This document shows, in pieces, positions 9,546 to 19,336 of a stretch of DNA of 64,000 nucleotides; within the stretch, counting starts at the first letter, position 1; every line of letters begins with the position of its first letter. The DNA is taken from positions 62,001 to 126,000 of the forward strand of contig NZ_JANQCD010000010.1 in the NCBI RefSeq assembly GCF_026672275.1, in the 5' to 3' direction. The notes below the pieces were generated by a model. The model saw nothing but the letters and a program-made list of their open reading frames with translations, was not told where the DNA came from and did not search any database. The DNA is from Marinifilum sp. D737. GTDB taxonomy: Bacteria; Bacteroidota; Bacteroidia; Bacteroidales; Marinifilaceae. The translations under genes and the position numbers were made by a program.

Positions 9546-12500
9546 ATGTGCCGAATCAATAAATACAATTCTATTAGTTTAGTATTGGTGTTATTCCTAA
9601 CATCCATCGCATCATTTGCTAACGAAACTACCAACTTTATTCATCTGCAAGCAAAGTACAATGGACAACAAACCAATGCCACCAATGTAGTTGAAGATTC
9701 AAAAGGCTATCTTTATATTGAATCATATGATGGCCTTTTAAAATATGATGGCTACGATTTCAAGCTGATTCCTCAATCTAAAATATTTAGTAAAAAAGCT
9801 CATTCAAGCTCTCTGTTTAAATTGTTAAAGCAGAAAAACCAGAACATTTGGGCCGTGTCTCGAAAGGGAGATATCTCAAAATTATTGCCATCAGGTAAAT
9901 TTCAAGATTATGCTTCAACAGTGCATAATCCCAGCGAAGATTTTCAGTTGGAATCAACAAATATTGGAGATACAATTGTTTGGATGGGATCAAAAAATGG
10001 AATGGTGATTGGTCAATCCACCAGAACCAAAAAGGTAATCCAATTCAACATTCAATCCAACGAGAATATCACCTCCATTTCTCAGGATAACAGAAATAAT
10101 GTGTGGTTTGGCACAAACAAAGGAAGAATATTTAAAGGCAATATTAAAACCAGAGATTTGCAGGAAATCAAAGGACCTTTTAACAATCCTTTTAATACCA
10201 TTGTACTTAGTACCGATAACTACAATAACCTATGGATTGGTACGGAATTATATGGTTTCTTTCATTACGACACCAAGACGAAAAGATATGAAGACTACAA
10301 AGAAAAAGACCTGAAACTTAATTTTGTTCCTTCCAATATGATTATTCGTATTTTTAAGGATAGCAATGGCTTTATTTGGATGGGGACCGATGGTGGAGGA
10401 CTTTATAAAATTAACCCAAAAAGCAAACAGGTTAAGCGCTATACACAGCAAAAAACCAACCCTTTCTCCTTACAAAGCAAAACGGTAATTGGAGTTGGTG
10501 AAACCAATAACAAAGACATTTGGGTGTTTACCAATTACGGCAATATAAATATCATTCCTACAGAATCGAATACGGTTGGTTATCATTGTGGTAGTGTAGA
10601 TGGATCGCCAACCAGAATTTTATCGGTACTAAAAACCAAAGATGGTAATTTATGGTTAGGAACAGATGGAGAAGGCTTAAGTAAAATTAATACACAGGGA
10701 GACCCCACTTACCAATACATTGCAAATACGAATTCATCTCATGGAATTCCAGGAAACTACATCCAAGCCATTGCAGAAGATCAAAATGGTAATTTATGGA
10801 TAGGAACTTATTTAAATGGTCTGGCTTTTTTTAATAAAAACACCAATCAATTTATCCGAATAAAAACTGCGAACCAATATGGTCAAGTTGGAACCGATGT
10901 TCGCTCCATTTACATCGATAAAAAAAATAGAGTTTGGATAGGTAGTAACATCGGAATCTTTGTTTTTAATGACAAACAAAAACAAATCGCTTATTTCCAG
11001 CATAACAACCAGGATTTACAAGGAAGTATTGCCGAATTCTTTATTGAAGACGAAACCGGACAATTCTGGATAGGAATGTTTAATGGTGGCATTTGTTTAA
11101 TGGATGAGTCATCTAGTCTGCAAGACTCCAGATTCATTACTTATAAATTATCACCATCAAACAATATAGCTGAAAGCAGTGTATTCCATGGTATAGCCAA
11201 TCAAAATGGATTCTTGTACCTGATTAATGGTTACTCCAAATTGGTGCAGTTCGATATACACAAAAAAGAAGTGGTTCCTCTTAAAGATTTCTCTTCTGAT
11301 CAAATACATGGCTGCGTTGCAATTATCTCAAGCGACAAGCATAACATTTGGCTTTCTAAGAACAACGGAATTTCTCACCTTGATTTACAATCGAGCGAAG
11401 AATATTTTTACACCTGGAAAAATGGCATTATTAAAGGTAAATTCCTTACAGGAAGTGCTTTTCAAGATTCTGACGGAATCATTTACTTTGGGGGAATCGA
11501 GGGGGTCAACTACTTTAACCCCAACAGCATGCAGACGCAAAAAAAAGACCTAAATCTGTATATCAATCATATAGAGATTGTGAACCGACATGCTGATGAA
11601 ATTATTCCTGAACAAGTTGCCAATGGAATAGAGCAAACCAAAACATTGCAACTTAATCACAATCAAACTTCATTCTCGTTTCAATTTTCGGTGATTAATG
11701 ATCACCTTGGCCCTAACTATTCTTATACTTATCGTCTAAAGGGATTTAACGACAATTGGATCACCACAAGGGAAAACAGAGTAGCCACTTACACTAATAT
11801 TCCTTATGGAGACTATACCTTTGAAGTAAAAGCCGGCACAAAACCCAACGACTGGAACATTGCTGCTAAATCAATCGATATTAAAATTCTTCCTCCTCTC
11901 TGGAAAAGGTGGTGGGCCTATACAATTTATGCTTTTCTTCTTTTTGTAATTAGTTTTTTCATTATCCGATACTACATTATGTGGGTAGGCCTAAAACAAA
12001 AGCTATTGTTGGAAGAGATTCAAAATGAAAAGAACAAGGAACTTTATGCAATGAAAATGAATTTCTTTGCAAAGATGTCGCACGAAATTCAAACCCCTTT
12101 AACTCTCATACTGTCTCCTATTGATAATATGATTGAGCGAGCAGAAGGAAATCTATTACTATCGCAACGTTTACAAGTGATTAAAAACAATGCAACCCGA
12201 CTTTCCAGAATTGCAATGGAACTAATGACCATTCGAAACAAGGAAATGGGAAAACTAAAGATTCGTGCAAGTGAAAACAATGTGGTAAATCATTTGAATA
12301 AAGTTGCACTATCCTTTATGGAACAGGCCCGTTTTAAACAAATTGATTTAAGCCTGGAATGCGAATCAAAGAATATCATGCTATGGTACGATCATCAAAA
12401 ACTGGAACACATTATTTATAATCTTCTGACCAATGCTTTTAAGTTCACACCACGCGATGGAAAAATCACACTAGCAATTAAAGAAGAAACGAATGCCAAT

Positions 12501-13625
12501 AAAATATTCCTAAAAGTTATCGATACCGGCATTGGAATTCCACAGCATGATTTAGAGAATATTTTTAACCTGTTCTATCAATCAAAAGATGGAAAAAGAG
12601 TAGGAGGAACAGGAATTGGTTTGGCACTTACCAAAGAACTAATTCTTCTGCACAAAGGTGAGATAAAGGTTGAATCTGAAATTAACAAAGGAACCACATT
12701 TACCATAGCTTTGCCAATGGGAAAAGAACATTTCAGCAGTGATGAAATCATTATACAAGATATTGTAGAAACTAAAATTGAAAATACAAGCAGTATTCTT
12801 GCTACAAATACTGAGCATACCGAAACCATTACTGATGAGAACAAAAGGACATTGCTTATTGTTGAAGACAATTTTGAAATGTTAATGTTCTTAGAGGATA
12901 GTTTTAAAGCTCATTATAATGTAATTACTGCTCAAAATGGACAGGAGGCATTAGACAAGGCAACTACTCTTAAAATTGACATTATTCTTAGTGATGTAAT
13001 GATGCCAATTATGGATGGTGTTACGCTTTGCAAACATTTAAAAGAAAAAAGAAGTACCCGACATATCCCAATTATTTTGCTTACAACTAAAAATGCAACC
13101 GCATCGAAATTGGAAGGATTACAATTTGGTGCCATAGAATACCTTAACAAGCCTTTTAATGTAAAAGAGCTTTTGCTTAAAGTGAATAACATTTTGGAAG
13201 CTCAACTAAGATTAATTGAGCAATACAGAGCCGAAATATTAACTGAAAGTAAGGAAATTGAAGTTAAATCACCTGATGAGAAATTTATAGAATCCGTAAT
13301 CGTGGAAATGGAACGAAACTTCGATAATCCAGATTTTCGTCTTGAAGATTTGGCCGAACCCTTAAACATGAGTTACTCTAATATTTACAGGAAATTTCAG
13401 TCACTTACCGATAAAACTTTGGTTGACTTCATGCGAACTTTCCGATTAAAAAAGGCAATTCCTTTGCTTGTAAAACACAACTTTACCATTTCCGAAATTG
13501 CATTTCAGATTGGCTTTAACGATCCCAAATATTTTTCGAAGTGCTTTAAAAAAGAGTATGGTTTAACTCCAAAGCAATACAAGCAACAAAATAATTCAAC
13601 AACCGACAATATCATTGAAAATTAG
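9546..13625 (+). CDS. Hybrid two-component system regulator (HTCS: beta-propeller sensor, kinase, receiver, AraC DNA-binding)
   Basis: From the ATG at 9546 the protein has 1359 residues. A signal peptide (ending SIASFA) leads to a periplasmic sensor made of two-component-regulator propeller repeats (NLWIGT, NVWFGTN, WMGTDGGG recur), then a Y_Y_Y domain near residue 720 and a membrane helix at about 789-813. The cytoplasmic part has a HisKA box SHEIQTPLT with His846, an HATPase domain (NLLTNAFKFTP, GTGIGLALTKEL), a receiver with Asp1150 in SDVMMPIMDG, and a C-terminal AraC-type helix-turn-helix. Such proteins bind an imported oligosaccharide directly and activate a nearby SusCD locus; this one faces it at 8987. 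The ATG is preferred over an in-frame TTG at 9513 because that TTG lies in the -7 box and the ATG gives a clean signal peptide. Confidence 0.97.
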   Translation: MCRINKYNSISLVLVLFLTSIASFANETTNFIHLQAKYNGQQTNATNVVEDSKGYLYIESYDGLLKYDGYDFKLIPQSKIFSKKAHSSSLFKLLKQKNQNIWAVSRKGDISKLLPSGKFQDYASTVHNPSEDFQLESTNIGDTIVWMGSKNGMVIGQSTRTKKVIQFNIQSNENITSISQDNRNNVWFGTNKGRIFKGNIKTRDLQEIKGPFNNPFNTIVLSTDNYNNLWIGTELYGFFHYDTKTKRYEDYKEKDLKLNFVPSNMIIRIFKDSNGFIWMGTDGGGLYKINPKSKQVKRYTQQKTNPFSLQSKTVIGVGETNNKDIWVFTNYGNINIIPTESNTVGYHCGSVDGSPTRILSVLKTKDGNLWLGTDGEGLSKINTQGDPTYQYIANTNSSHGIPGNYIQAIAEDQNGNLWIGTYLNGLAFFNKNTNQFIRIKTANQYGQVGTDVRSIYIDKKNRVWIGSNIGIFVFNDKQKQIAYFQHNNQDLQGSIAEFFIEDETGQFWIGMFNGGICLMDESSSLQDSRFITYKLSPSNNIAESSVFHGIANQNGFLYLINGYSKLVQFDIHKKEVVPLKDFSSDQIHGCVAIISSDKHNIWLSKNNGISHLDLQSSEEYFYTWKNGIIKGKFLTGSAFQDSDGIIYFGGIEGVNYFNPNSMQTQKKDLNLYINHIEIVNRHADEIIPEQVANGIEQTKTLQLNHNQTSFSFQFSVINDHLGPNYSYTYRLKGFNDNWITTRENRVATYTNIPYGDYTFEVKAGTKPNDWNIAAKSIDIKILPPLWKRWWAYTIYAFLLFVISFFIIRYYIMWVGLKQKLLLEEIQNEKNKELYAMKMNFFAKMSHEIQTPLTLILSPIDNMIERAEGNLLLSQRLQVIKNNATRLSRIAMELMTIRNKEMGKLKIRASENNVVNHLNKVALSFMEQARFKQIDLSLECESKNIMLWYDHQKLEHIIYNLLTNAFKFTPRDGKITLAIKEETNANKIFLKVIDTGIGIPQHDLENIFNLFYQSKDGKRVGGTGIGLALTKELILLHKGEIKVESEINKGTTFTIALPMGKEHFSSDEIIIQDIVETKIENTSSILATNTEHTETITDENKRTLLIVEDNFEMLMFLEDSFKAHYNVITAQNGQEALDKATTLKIDIILSDVMMPIMDGVTLCKHLKEKRSTRHIPIILLTTKNATASKLEGLQFGAIEYLNKPFNVKELLLKVNNILEAQLRLIEQYRAEILTESKEIEVKSPDEKFIESVIVEMERNFDNPDFRLEDLAEPLNMSYSNIYRKFQSLTDKTLVDFMRTFRLKKAIPLLVKHNFTISEIAFQIGFNDPKYFSKCFKKEYGLTPKQYKQQNNSTTDNIIEN

Positions 13626-13627
13626 CA

Positions 13628-15022
13628 ATGACCATATTAAAAAAACACAAATTCCCTTTATTTATTCTGGCAGTATTTCTTTTTGCGTTTGCATTTACGG
13701 CAAGTTTAAAAGGAATAGATCAGTACACATCAACCGATGAGTATTGTGTTTCCTGTCATGTTCATACCCATGCCGATAACAGTTGGAAACAAGCAAGTCA
13801 TTACAATAACAAAAGCGGTGTAGTGGTGCACTGTGTTGACTGTCATCTTCCTCCAAAAGATCATATGAATTATTGGCCTCAGAAGATCAAAGCTGCATCT
13901 AAAGATTTGTATTCTTTTTACTTTACCGACCACTCAAAAATCGATTGGGAAGAAAAATCGAAAGTAAAACATGCCAAGAAATTCACTTACAATGAATCCT
14001 GTATCAACTGTCATGACAACTTGTTTCCTCTTCATCTTTCGAAAAAGGGTGATAAGGCGCATTTATATTACAAGAACAACAAAGACAAACTGGATTGTAT
14101 CAACTGCCATTTAGATGTTGGACATGGTGGCGAAAAAATGCACAAAGCCAACAAAGCATTCTTGCAAAAAGATAAAATAGCAGAGGCATTTAAAGTGGCA
14201 ACAATCATTACCAAGTTTGAAGATTTTACAGAACAAATCCCTGGTACAGATGTAGCATTTGAAATGATTGCCATTCCCAAATCAGACAGGATTGCGACTT
14301 TCTTTATGGGGAAAATTGAGGTATCGTGGAATGAGTACAAAACATTCCTTGAGGAAACAGAATCGGAAGGAAGGCTTACTGAAAGTAATGCAGATGTTGA
14401 TGCCATTAGCGGTGCAACTCCTCCTTTTGGCGATCCATCGCAAGGCTGGGGAATGGGACAAAGGCCCGCCATTACCATGACATGGCATGCTGCTAACACC
14501 TATTGCAAATGGCTTTCGCAAAAAACCGGCAAAACTTATCGCTTGCCAACAAAACAAGAGTGGATTCATGCCTGCAAAGCCAATAGCAATGAAGATTTTT
14601 TCTTTGGAGGCAAGATAAAAGACTATAAGGAACGCAAGTTTCCTGTGAACCTATTCCGATCTCCCGATGAAAAAATCAATGAATATGTAATTTGGTCCGG
14701 GAACAGCAATGAGAAAACATCTTTGCCAAATCAGGTAAAACCTAACCCTTTTGGACTAGTCAACATGCTTGGCAACGTAAAAGAATTTTGTTCTGATGAG
14801 ATCAATATCAATGGCAAAACAGAACATGTTATCATGGGTGGATCATTCAATAGCAAAGCAGAAGATCTACCATATAATAAAATCGATCACACACAGCATG
14901 AGGCCTGGATGATAACAGATCCACAAATTCCGAAAAGCATATGGTGGTATTCAGATTGTACCGATGTTGGATTCAGAGTAGTTTGTGAATTTCCTAATAA
15001 ACAAAGCAAGAGTCATGAATAA
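13628..15022 (+). CDS. Tetraheme NapC/NirT-like cytochrome fused to SUMF1-like domain
   Basis: This 464-residue protein starts two bases after the regulator's stop codon. One N-terminal membrane helix (residues about 9-27) anchors a multiheme part with four CxxCH sites: 40-44, 69-73, 125-129 and 157-161, as in NapC/NirT/NrfH quinol dehydrogenases. From about residue 205 to the end there is a formylglycine-generating-enzyme/SUMF1-like fold (FFMGKIEVSWNEYKTF, TWHAANTYCKWLSQKTGKTYRLPTKQEWIHAC, GLVNMLGNVKEFC, GGSF, DVGFRVV). The cysteine pair that binds copper in true FGE after the GGS motif is absent, so sulfatase maturation is unlikely. It overlaps the Gfo/Idh/MocA gene by 8 bases. Inferred role: passing electrons between the quinone pool and a periplasmic redox partner, with the SUMF1-like part as binding or docking module. 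Confidence 0.9.
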   Translation: MTILKKHKFPLFILAVFLFAFAFTASLKGIDQYTSTDEYCVSCHVHTHADNSWKQASHYNNKSGVVVHCVDCHLPPKDHMNYWPQKIKAASKDLYSFYFTDHSKIDWEEKSKVKHAKKFTYNESCINCHDNLFPLHLSKKGDKAHLYYKNNKDKLDCINCHLDVGHGGEKMHKANKAFLQKDKIAEAFKVATIITKFEDFTEQIPGTDVAFEMIAIPKSDRIATFFMGKIEVSWNEYKTFLEETESEGRLTESNADVDAISGATPPFGDPSQGWGMGQRPAITMTWHAANTYCKWLSQKTGKTYRLPTKQEWIHACKANSNEDFFFGGKIKDYKERKFPVNLFRSPDEKINEYVIWSGNSNEKTSLPNQVKPNPFGLVNMLGNVKEFCSDEININGKTEHVIMGGSFNSKAEDLPYNKIDHTQHEAWMITDPQIPKSIWWYSDCTDVGFRVVCEFPNKQSKSHE

Positions 15023-16361
15023 ATCATACGAACAAAGTCGCAGAAAATTTATCCGTAATGCAGCAGCTGCAGGTATAATTGGTGCTGTTGGTTTTAATAG
15101 TCTTTTCACCTCTTGCAATGGAGGCAAGCCAAGGGAGTATGATTTTCCTCCTATGCTACCAACAGCTCCTGACGGTCCGCTTTTAAAAGCCGGAGTGGTT
15201 GGTTGTGGATATCGTGGAACCGGCGCTGCCATTAATTTCTTAAATGCAGGTCCAAACCTGGAAATTGCAGCCTTGGCAGATGTTTTTCAGGATCGTGTTG
15301 ATGCTTGCAGAAAGCAAATAAAAGAAAAGAAGGGTGTTGAAGTGTCGCCTGACCAATGCTTTGTTGGCATAAATTCTTTCGAAAAACTGATGGAATGTGA
15401 TTTGGATATCGTGATTTTGGCAACTCCGCCTCACTTCAGGCCGCAACATTTCGAGGCTTGTGTTAAGGCACAAAAACATGTTTTCATGGAAAAGCCTATC
15501 GCCGTTGATCCGGTTGGCGTGCGATCGGTAATGGTTTCGGCAGAGAAAGCAAAAATGCTTGGATTATCGGTAATAACTGGTACCATAAAGCGTCATCAGC
15601 AAGACTATATCGAAACCTTTAAGCAGGTAAATAATGGTGCAATTGGAGAGATTGTATCGGCAAATAGTTACTACAATGTTGGGAAACTTTGGCATCGCAA
15701 CCCAAGAGCTGATTGGTCAGAACTCGAAAATATGATTCGCAATTGGGTAAACTGGTGCTGGCTTTCGGGCGATCACATTGTAGAACAGCATGTTCACAAC
15801 CTGGATACCGTAAATTGGTTTGTTGGCAAACATCCTGAAAAAGCCCTTGGTTTTGGAGCCCGCCATCAACGAATAACGGGCGATCAGTACGACATGTTTA
15901 GTGTGGATTTTGTTTACGATAAGGACATACATTATCACAGCATGTGCCGTCAAATTAACGATTGCTCCAATTCGGTTTCCGACAGAATTCAGGGCACCAA
16001 GGGATATACCAATTGCGAGAATAGCATTTTTGATTTAGATGGAAGCATTAAATGGACATTCGATTATCCAAAGAAAGGAACAGGCAAAAACATCAGCCGA
16101 TTGCAAACCAATCCTTTCGATCAGGAGCATATCGATTTGGTAACTTCTATTCGAACCAACCAGGCAATTAACGAAGCATTTCAAATTGCAGAATCTACCC
16201 TAACAGGAATCATGGGTAGAATTTCGGCCTATACAGGCAAAGAGGTTACCTGGGATGAGATGATGAATTCTGATTTGTATTTGGGCCCAAAAACCTACAC
16301 GATTGGCTCGGTAGATATCCCAAAAGAAGTTCCTAAACCGGGAAAGGCTCCTGCTATTTAA
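15015..16361 (+). CDS. Exported Gfo/Idh/MocA family oxidoreductase
   Basis: The 448-residue protein starts at the ATG at 15015, which overlaps the stop of the cytochrome gene (ATGAATAA); an upstream in-frame GTG at 14985 would add ten residues before the signal sequence. The N-terminus has a twin-arginine-like motif (SRRKFIRN) followed by a hydrophobic stretch and a lipobox (FTSC), so it is predicted to be exported folded and lipidated. The Rossmann motif GVVGCGYRGTG (about residues 55-65), the EKP motif (VFMEKPIAVDP) and the downstream HIVEQHVHNLD region are those of NAD(P)-dependent sugar dehydrogenases or oxidoreductases with tightly bound cofactor. Translational coupling to a membrane cytochrome suggests sugar oxidation or reduction in the periplasm. 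Substrate unknown. Confidence 0.93.
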   Translation: MNKSYEQSRRKFIRNAAAAGIIGAVGFNSLFTSCNGGKPREYDFPPMLPTAPDGPLLKAGVVGCGYRGTGAAINFLNAGPNLEIAALADVFQDRVDACRKQIKEKKGVEVSPDQCFVGINSFEKLMECDLDIVILATPPHFRPQHFEACVKAQKHVFMEKPIAVDPVGVRSVMVSAEKAKMLGLSVITGTIKRHQQDYIETFKQVNNGAIGEIVSANSYYNVGKLWHRNPRADWSELENMIRNWVNWCWLSGDHIVEQHVHNLDTVNWFVGKHPEKALGFGARHQRITGDQYDMFSVDFVYDKDIHYHSMCRQINDCSNSVSDRIQGTKGYTNCENSIFDLDGSIKWTFDYPKKGTGKNISRLQTNPFDQEHIDLVTSIRTNQAINEAFQIAESTLTGIMGRISAYTGKEVTWDEMMNSDLYLGPKTYTIGSVDIPKEVPKPGKAPAI

Positions 16362-16381
16362 CTCGAATTAGCAAAGGACAT

Positions 16382-16426
16382 AAAAAACGTGCTTACGAAA
16401 ATAAAAAACGTAAGCACGTTTTTTTT
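16382..16426. terminator. Strong intrinsic terminator after Gfo/Idh/MocA gene
   Basis: Stem 16382-16397 pairs with 16409-16424 (core CGTGCTTACG/CGTAAGCACG) followed by a T-run to 16426. The A-run on the other side makes it usable from both strands. Confidence 0.9.
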
Positions 16427-16751
16427 ATTCTAAAATCACATCTAAATCCTAAACAAAATAGGTAACTCCCTTGAATTTGTAACTCACAAATTTAGAGTTC
16501 AGATTTTTTATCATACTAAACCTAAGAATTGAAAATTCTAAACTCCATAATCCCTGATTAAAAATCAGGGATAGCCTTACAAATATTAATGTAATCTTGC
16601 TCCTGTATATTTGTAATTCACTGTTTTTGAACTTTGGATTTTTAATCCAGGAATATTGAATAAATCACAGGCAGCAAGTTTTACACAAAAAAACCCAAAG
16701 GTCAGATTGAGCATCCTCACTTTGGGTTTAAAAATCATATTTTAAAACAAA
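16427..16751. other. Convergent intergenic spacer with hairpins
   Basis: About 325 bases between two convergent transcripts. Besides the two terminators at its ends it contains a perfect 10-bp hairpin at 16550-16572 (loop AAA). I see no gene. Confidence 0.6.
16691..16729 (-). terminator. Intrinsic terminator of the GH20 transcript
   Basis: Stem 16691-16700 pairs with 16720-16729 (AAACCCAAAG/CTTTGGGTTT); on the minus strand a run of seven T follows. It lies 22 bases after the GH20 stop. Confidence 0.85.
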
Positions 16752-18338
16752 CTATTCTTTCATCTCCGCTTGTTTCTCTTCGGCCCAAGGCACCAATTTC
16801 GATTGATAGTAATTGATCTCCTGAAACTCGAATCTTGTTTTTTGTTTTCCCAATCGAACTTTGTATTCATCCCAGGAATTGTTTTGATCAGGTGACCAAC
16901 CCAATTCAGCATAGCCCAATAAACGAGGGAAAGTTAGATATTCAATGTCATCCATCGTTTCGATGGTTTCGGCCCAAAGAGGAGCTTCTATACCGATAAT
17001 ATCCTCTTTATCGATTCCTTCCACATTTCCTTCTAAAGTCCAATTGTAAGCTTTATCCACCTCAAGGTATCCTGCCCAATGCAATCCTAGTGGCGAGATT
17101 GAGTCATACTGCATATCCATATACGCACGAGTTGCTGGCGACATTAGTATTTTAACGTCCTGTTCAACGGCTTTTAAAGCGTTCTTAGGCTTGGTTTGCC
17201 AGAATTGTGCAACAGCACTTTTATCAAGCTCAGCAGCGGCAATATCTGCCCAACCCATTACTTTTTTATTGTGAGCAAGTACAATCTTTTGTACTCTCTC
17301 GATAAACTTGATGTAATCTTTCTTCTTGGTTGCATGTGATTCATCACCTCCAATATGGATGTACTCACCAGGAGTTAAAGCAGCCAATTCACGAATTACA
17401 TCATCAATAAATTTGTAAGTAATTTCTTTATTGGTTGCCAAAGTACTAAAACCAACACGAGTTCCGGTATATGCTTTGCGAGCCTTTCCGTCAGCATTTA
17501 GTTCTGCATACGAAGCCAAAGCAGCATTGGTATGTCCAGGCATGTCAATTTCAGGTACAATGGTAATAAATCGATCAGCTGCATACTGCACAATCTCTTT
17601 GTATTGCTCTTGCGTATAGAAACCACCTTCGCCTCCACCTACTTCTGTTTTTCCACCAATTTCGGTAAGCTTAGGCCATGATTTAATTTCCAATCTCCAG
17701 CCCTGATCATCTGTCAAATGCAGGTGTAAAACATTCATTTTATAAGCTGCCAGGTAATCGATGTATTGCTTCACTTCATCAACATCAAAAAAATGACGAA
17801 CCACATCCAACATGGCACCACGATATCCATATTGTGGATAATCTTCGATGTTTCCGCTTGCAATTAACCAAGGGCCTTCTTGTTTCTTTTTAGATTCAAT
17901 TTTAGCAGGCAACAATTGACGTATGGTCTGAATTCCTCTATACAATCCTTCTGCTTTATAGGCTTGTAAAGAAATTTTACGAGGATCAATTGTCAAATTG
18001 TATCCTTCTTTGCCTAGCTTTTCAAATTTGTCATCAAGCATTAAGGATATGCCTCGGCTGCCCAGTGGCGTTTTTAATTCTTTAATTTTGGGTTGAAATC
18101 CTGTTGCAGGTGCAATCAGTTCCACCAAATGATTTGCAATTTTCTTAGCTTCCTCATTTCCTGTTTGGATATGAATTTGAGTATGCTTGTTCCACTCAAA
18201 AGAGCTTCCTGTTGCTTCCAATTTTACAGGTTTCGGAATCAGATTTTCTTTCGCTAAATCCATTGGAACCGGCTCTTTACAAGATGTGAATACTAAAGCA
18301 ATAAAAAGTACAAATAGTAAAGGTTTTAGTTTAGTCAT
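16752..18338 (-). CDS. GH20 beta-N-acetylhexosaminidase lipoprotein
   Basis: This 528-residue protein has a signal peptide with lipobox (VFTSC, Cys20). A GH20b-like N-terminal domain covers about residues 25-160, and the GH20 catalytic barrel about 170-500. The barrel shows GYRGAMLDVVRHF, HLHLTDDQGWR, the substrate-assisted catalytic pair Asp332-Glu333 in HIGGDES, and later Trp-rich subsite motifs (GWADIAA, APLWAETI). It removes terminal beta-linked GlcNAc or GalNAc from glycans. It sits 35 bases downstream of a ROK sugar kinase and closes the amino-sugar locus. The lipobox places it in the periplasm or on the outer membrane. Confidence 0.96.
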   Translation of the reverse strand: MTKLKPLLFVLFIALVFTSCKEPVPMDLAKENLIPKPVKLEATGSSFEWNKHTQIHIQTGNEEAKKIANHLVELIAPATGFQPKIKELKTPLGSRGISLMLDDKFEKLGKEGYNLTIDPRKISLQAYKAEGLYRGIQTIRQLLPAKIESKKKQEGPWLIASGNIEDYPQYGYRGAMLDVVRHFFDVDEVKQYIDYLAAYKMNVLHLHLTDDQGWRLEIKSWPKLTEIGGKTEVGGGEGGFYTQEQYKEIVQYAADRFITIVPEIDMPGHTNAALASYAELNADGKARKAYTGTRVGFSTLATNKEITYKFIDDVIRELAALTPGEYIHIGGDESHATKKKDYIKFIERVQKIVLAHNKKVMGWADIAAAELDKSAVAQFWQTKPKNALKAVEQDVKILMSPATRAYMDMQYDSISPLGLHWAGYLEVDKAYNWTLEGNVEGIDKEDIIGIEAPLWAETIETMDDIEYLTFPRLLGYAELGWSPDQNNSWDEYKVRLGKQKTRFEFQEINYYQSKLVPWAEEKQAEMKE

Positions 18339-18373
18339 CGTTGTGTATTTTGATTGTTTTTTGTTGATTCAAA

Positions 18374-19336
18374 TCATGATACGATCTTCTCATCGTTCCA
18401 AATTAAGGCTGCCGCTCCCAATATTGCAGCATCATCGCCCAATTGAGAAGGCAACAACTTCACCTTGTCCTTGTATAGGAACAACATATTCTCATCCATA
18501 GCTTCTTTCACCGGATCGAATAGCAAGTCACCTGCCTTAGCAAGTCCTCCAAACAAGAAAATAGCCTCTGGAGCTGTTACTGATGCCACATTGGCCAAAG
18601 CTTCCCCAAGCATTTTTCCAGTGTATTTAAATGTTTCCAATGCTACAGAATCACCCTCACTAGCCGCTTCAGCAACCATTTTTGCATTCAGGTTATTAAA
18701 AGGAATATCACGCAAAGTACTTTCCCCTAAATGCTTTGCCAATAATTTGTATACAGATCTTTTTACACCTGTTGCTGATACGTAAGTTTCCAAACATCCT
18801 TTTCTACCACAAGCACAATCTCTACCTCCCGGGCGAACAATGATATGTCCTACTTCTCCAGCGAAACCTTCATATCCATATAGTAAATCGCCATTAACAA
18901 CAATTCCACTACCTAATCCTGTTCCCAAAGTAATCACCATGAAATCAGACATATTTTTGGCGCCACCAAAAATTCTTTCTCCTAATGCAGCAGCATTGGC
19001 ATCATTGGTAACTTTTACCGGAACATTTAATTTCTCATTTACCATTTTAGCAATTGGCAGTGTACCTTTCCATCTTAGGTTAGCAGCATTCTCGATTGTT
19101 CCGGTTCTATAACTACCATTCGGAGCCCCAATTCCAACACCAACAATACGCACTTCCGTTTCGGTATTCTCAAGCGAAGAGTTTATCTCCGCAATCAAAT
19201 CCTCAATATAATCCTCAAAGTGCTCTTTTGTTTGGGTCGGAATATTTCCCTCAGCTATAGTATTCCCTTTAGAGTCAATACATCCAAATACTGTATTTGT
19301 CCCACCAATGTCGATTCCAATTGCTATTTCTGTCAT
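18374..19336 (-). CDS. ROK family sugar kinase (glucokinase / N-acetylglucosamine kinase type)
   Basis: From the ATG at 19336 the protein has 320 residues; the in-frame TTG at 19372 would add twelve residues ahead of the ATP-binding start and is not favoured. It shows the ROK pattern: phosphate-binding IGIDIGGTNT near the N-terminus, GTGLGSGIVVNG, the active-site/zinc segment EVGHI followed by CACGRKGC, and a C-terminal FGGLAKAGD. No helix-turn-helix is present, so it is an enzyme and not a repressor. Position between a NagB-type deaminase and a GH20 hexosaminidase argues for phosphorylation of GlcNAc or glucose at C6. Sequence alone does not separate NagK from glucokinase. Confidence 0.9.
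   Translation of the reverse strand: MTEIAIGIDIGGTNTVFGCIDSKGNTIAEGNIPTQTKEHFEDYIEDLIAEINSSLENTETEVRIVGVGIGAPNGSYRTGTIENAANLRWKGTLPIAKMVNEKLNVPVKVTNDANAAALGERIFGGAKNMSDFMVITLGTGLGSGIVVNGDLLYGYEGFAGEVGHIIVRPGGRDCACGRKGCLETYVSATGVKRSVYKLLAKHLGESTLRDIPFNNLNAKMVAEAASEGDSVALETFKYTGKMLGEALANVASVTAPEAIFLFGGLAKAGDLLFDPVKEAMDENMLFLYKDKVKLLPSQLGDDAAILGAAALIWNDEKIVS

Noticed and set aside
14068-14499. 143-codon minus-strand frame
   Set aside because: Antisense to the cytochrome-SUMF1 gene; composition follows the complement of heme and SUMF1 codons.
16441-16700. TGTAAC near 16478 in the intergenic spacer
   Set aside because: No CGTC at the right spacing and no gene downstream on that strand.
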